The translations under genes and the position numbers were made by a program. The notes under the pieces are model-generated. The model was given only the letters and a program-made list of their open reading frames with translations. It was not told the origin of the DNA and ran no database searches. Below, one piece after another: positions 5,249-6,264 of a DNA stretch of 6,264 nucleotides (position 1 is the first letter of the stretch; the number at the start of each line of letters is the position of its first letter). Origin of the DNA: Proteobacteria bacterium UBA6908 (GTDB taxonomy: Bacteria; Pseudomonadota; Gammaproteobacteria; Acidiferrobacterales; UBA6901). Location of the stretch: contig DKBE01000052.1 of the NCBI GenBank assembly GCA_002451085.1, positions 1 through 6,264 on the forward strand. The letters run 5' to 3'.

Positions 5249-6264
5249 ATGGGTTCGCACAACGACGCGCTCGCGCTGATCCGGCGTGGTGCAGACGAAA
5301 TATTGCTGGAAACCGAACTGGTCGAACGGTTGCAATCCGGGCGGCGCTTGCGCATCAAGGCGGGCTTCGACCCGACCGCGCCGGACCTGCACCTGGGCCA
5401 CACCGTGCTGATCAACAAGCTTCGCCAGTTTCAGGACCTCGGACACGAGGTGCTATTTCTGATCGGCGATTTCACCGGCATGATCGGTGACCCGACTGGC
5501 AAGAGCGTGACCCGGCCCCCGTTGACCCGCGATGAAGTGATCGAGAATGCCCGTACCTACGAGGCGCAGATCTTCAAGATCCTCGATCCTGAAAAAACAC
5601 TGGTGATGTTCAACTCCAGCTGGATGGGCGAGATGAAGGCCTCGGACCTGATCCAGCTCGCCGCCAAGTATACGGTCGCGCGCATGCTCGAGCGTGACGA
5701 CTTCCAAAAACGGTATACCGGCGGTCAGCCGATTGCGGTGCATGAATTTCTCTATCCGTTGATCCAGGGCTATGACTCGGTTGCGATGAAGGCCGACGTC
5801 GAACTCGGTGGCACGGACCAGAAATTCAATTTGCTGGTTGGACGTGAATTGCAGAAGACGTACGGTCAGGCACCGCAGGTGGTGCTGACCATGCCGTTAC
5901 TCGAAGGGCTCGATGGTGTGAACAAGATGTCCAAATCGCTCGGTAATTACATCGGCATCGCCGACACACCGGGGGAAATGTTCGGCAAGTTAATGTCGAT
6001 ATCCGATACGTTGATGTGGCGCTACCTGGACTTGCTGTCGTTTGAAACCACGACAACGCTGAAGAAATGGCGTGCGGAAGTCGAACAGGGACTCAACCCG
6101 CGTGACATCAAATTCCGGCTGGGCCAGGAGATTGTTGCCCGTTTTCATGGTGCTTCGGCGGGCGAAGCCGCACAGGCCGCATTTATAGCTCGTTTCCAGC
6201 AGGGGGCGGTTCCTGAAGAGATGCCGAACGTGGCTATTTCTGTCTCTTCTGGCTCTTTAGCGAT
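5249..6264 (+). CDS. tyrS: Tyrosyl-tRNA synthetase, KMSKS type (TyrZ-like), 3' end missing
   Basis: This class I aminoacyl-tRNA synthetase attaches tyrosine to tRNA-Tyr in the cytoplasm. The 338 complete codons in view cover the Rossmann catalytic core and much of the anticodon-binding region. The HIGH motif is HLGH (48-51) in [12 protein letters not shown], and the tyrosine pocket includes [26 protein letters not shown] follows, and KMSKS is at 226-230 ([14 protein letters not shown]). KMSKS rather than the KFGKT of E. coli TyrS, together with the [11 protein letters not shown] form, places it with the TyrRS type called TyrZ in Pseudomonas. Family members are about 400 residues, so roughly 60 residues with the C-terminal S4 RNA-binding domain lie beyond the right edge. 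ATG 5249 fits the family N-terminus; its ribosome site is weak (CGGG at 5238-5241). The visible frame is intact. Confidence 0.96.
   Translation, partial: MGSHNDALALIRRGADEILLETELVERLQSGRRLRIKAGFDPTAPDLHLGHTVLINKLRQFQDLGHEVLFLIGDFTGMIGDPTGKSVTRPPLTRDEVIENARTYEAQIFKILDPEKTLVMFNSSWMGEMKASDLIQLAAKYTVARMLERDDFQKRYTGGQPIAVHEFLYPLIQGYDSVAMKADVELGGTDQKFNLLVGRELQKTYGQAPQVVLTMPLLEGLDGVNKMSKSLGNYIGIADTPGEMFGKLMSISDTLMWRYLDLLSFETTTTLKKWRAEVEQGLNPRDIKFRLGQEIVARFHGASAGEAAQAAFIARFQQGAVPEEMPNVAISVSSGSLA

Noticed and set aside
5137..5418. A 94-residue N-terminal extension of AnmK.
   Set aside because: It overlaps the conserved start of tyrS on the other strand and is not part of the AnmK family.
5005..5490. 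A 161-residue plus-strand frame spanning the anmK-tyrS gap.
   Set aside because: It runs out of frame through the conserved tyrS start and its composition is unlike a real protein.

Overview
The window is a GC-rich, tightly packed stretch of bacterial chromosome, most likely from a gammaproteobacterium outside the Enterobacterales. The order argC, a DUF6776-type membrane protein, a small bactofilin, erpA, anmK (opposite strand) and tyrS (KMSKS type) is, from memory, close to the Pseudomonas aeruginosa argC-to-tyrZ region. The exact genus cannot be read from the sequence. I see no mobile element, CRISPR array, tRNA or rRNA, and no gene-free stretch longer than about 120 bases.

Layout: 1-1095 (minus) is a FliB-type cysteine-rich protein, cut by the left edge before its stop. 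It is divergent from argC (1175-2206, plus), which makes N-acetylglutamate semialdehyde for arginine synthesis. The 88 bases after argC hold a perfect TATAAT and a cluster of overlapping inverted repeats. The bitopic coiled-coil DUF6776 protein (2295-3035) and the bactofilin (3110-3538, or from 3098) follow; they form a probable envelope or cell-shape pair. The next 87-base gap contains a strong candidate IscR type-1 operator lying over the -35 of the erpA promoter. erpA (3626-3973) is an A-type Fe-S carrier. It converges with anmK (4033-5136, minus), and the two share a perfect 16-bp hairpin that can terminate both strands. tyrS (5249 onward, plus) is divergent from anmK and runs off the right edge without its S4 domain.

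The genes form several functional units rather than one pathway: arginine biosynthesis, an envelope scaffold pair (DUF6776 plus bactofilin), Fe-S cluster delivery under likely IscR feedback, peptidoglycan sugar recycling (anmK) and tyrosine tRNA charging. The best leads are the IscR-like site at erpA, the poorly characterised DUF6776-bactofilin pair with its structured leader, and the FliB-family gene with no flagellar gene beside it. I did not find convincing evidence of a wholly new system.
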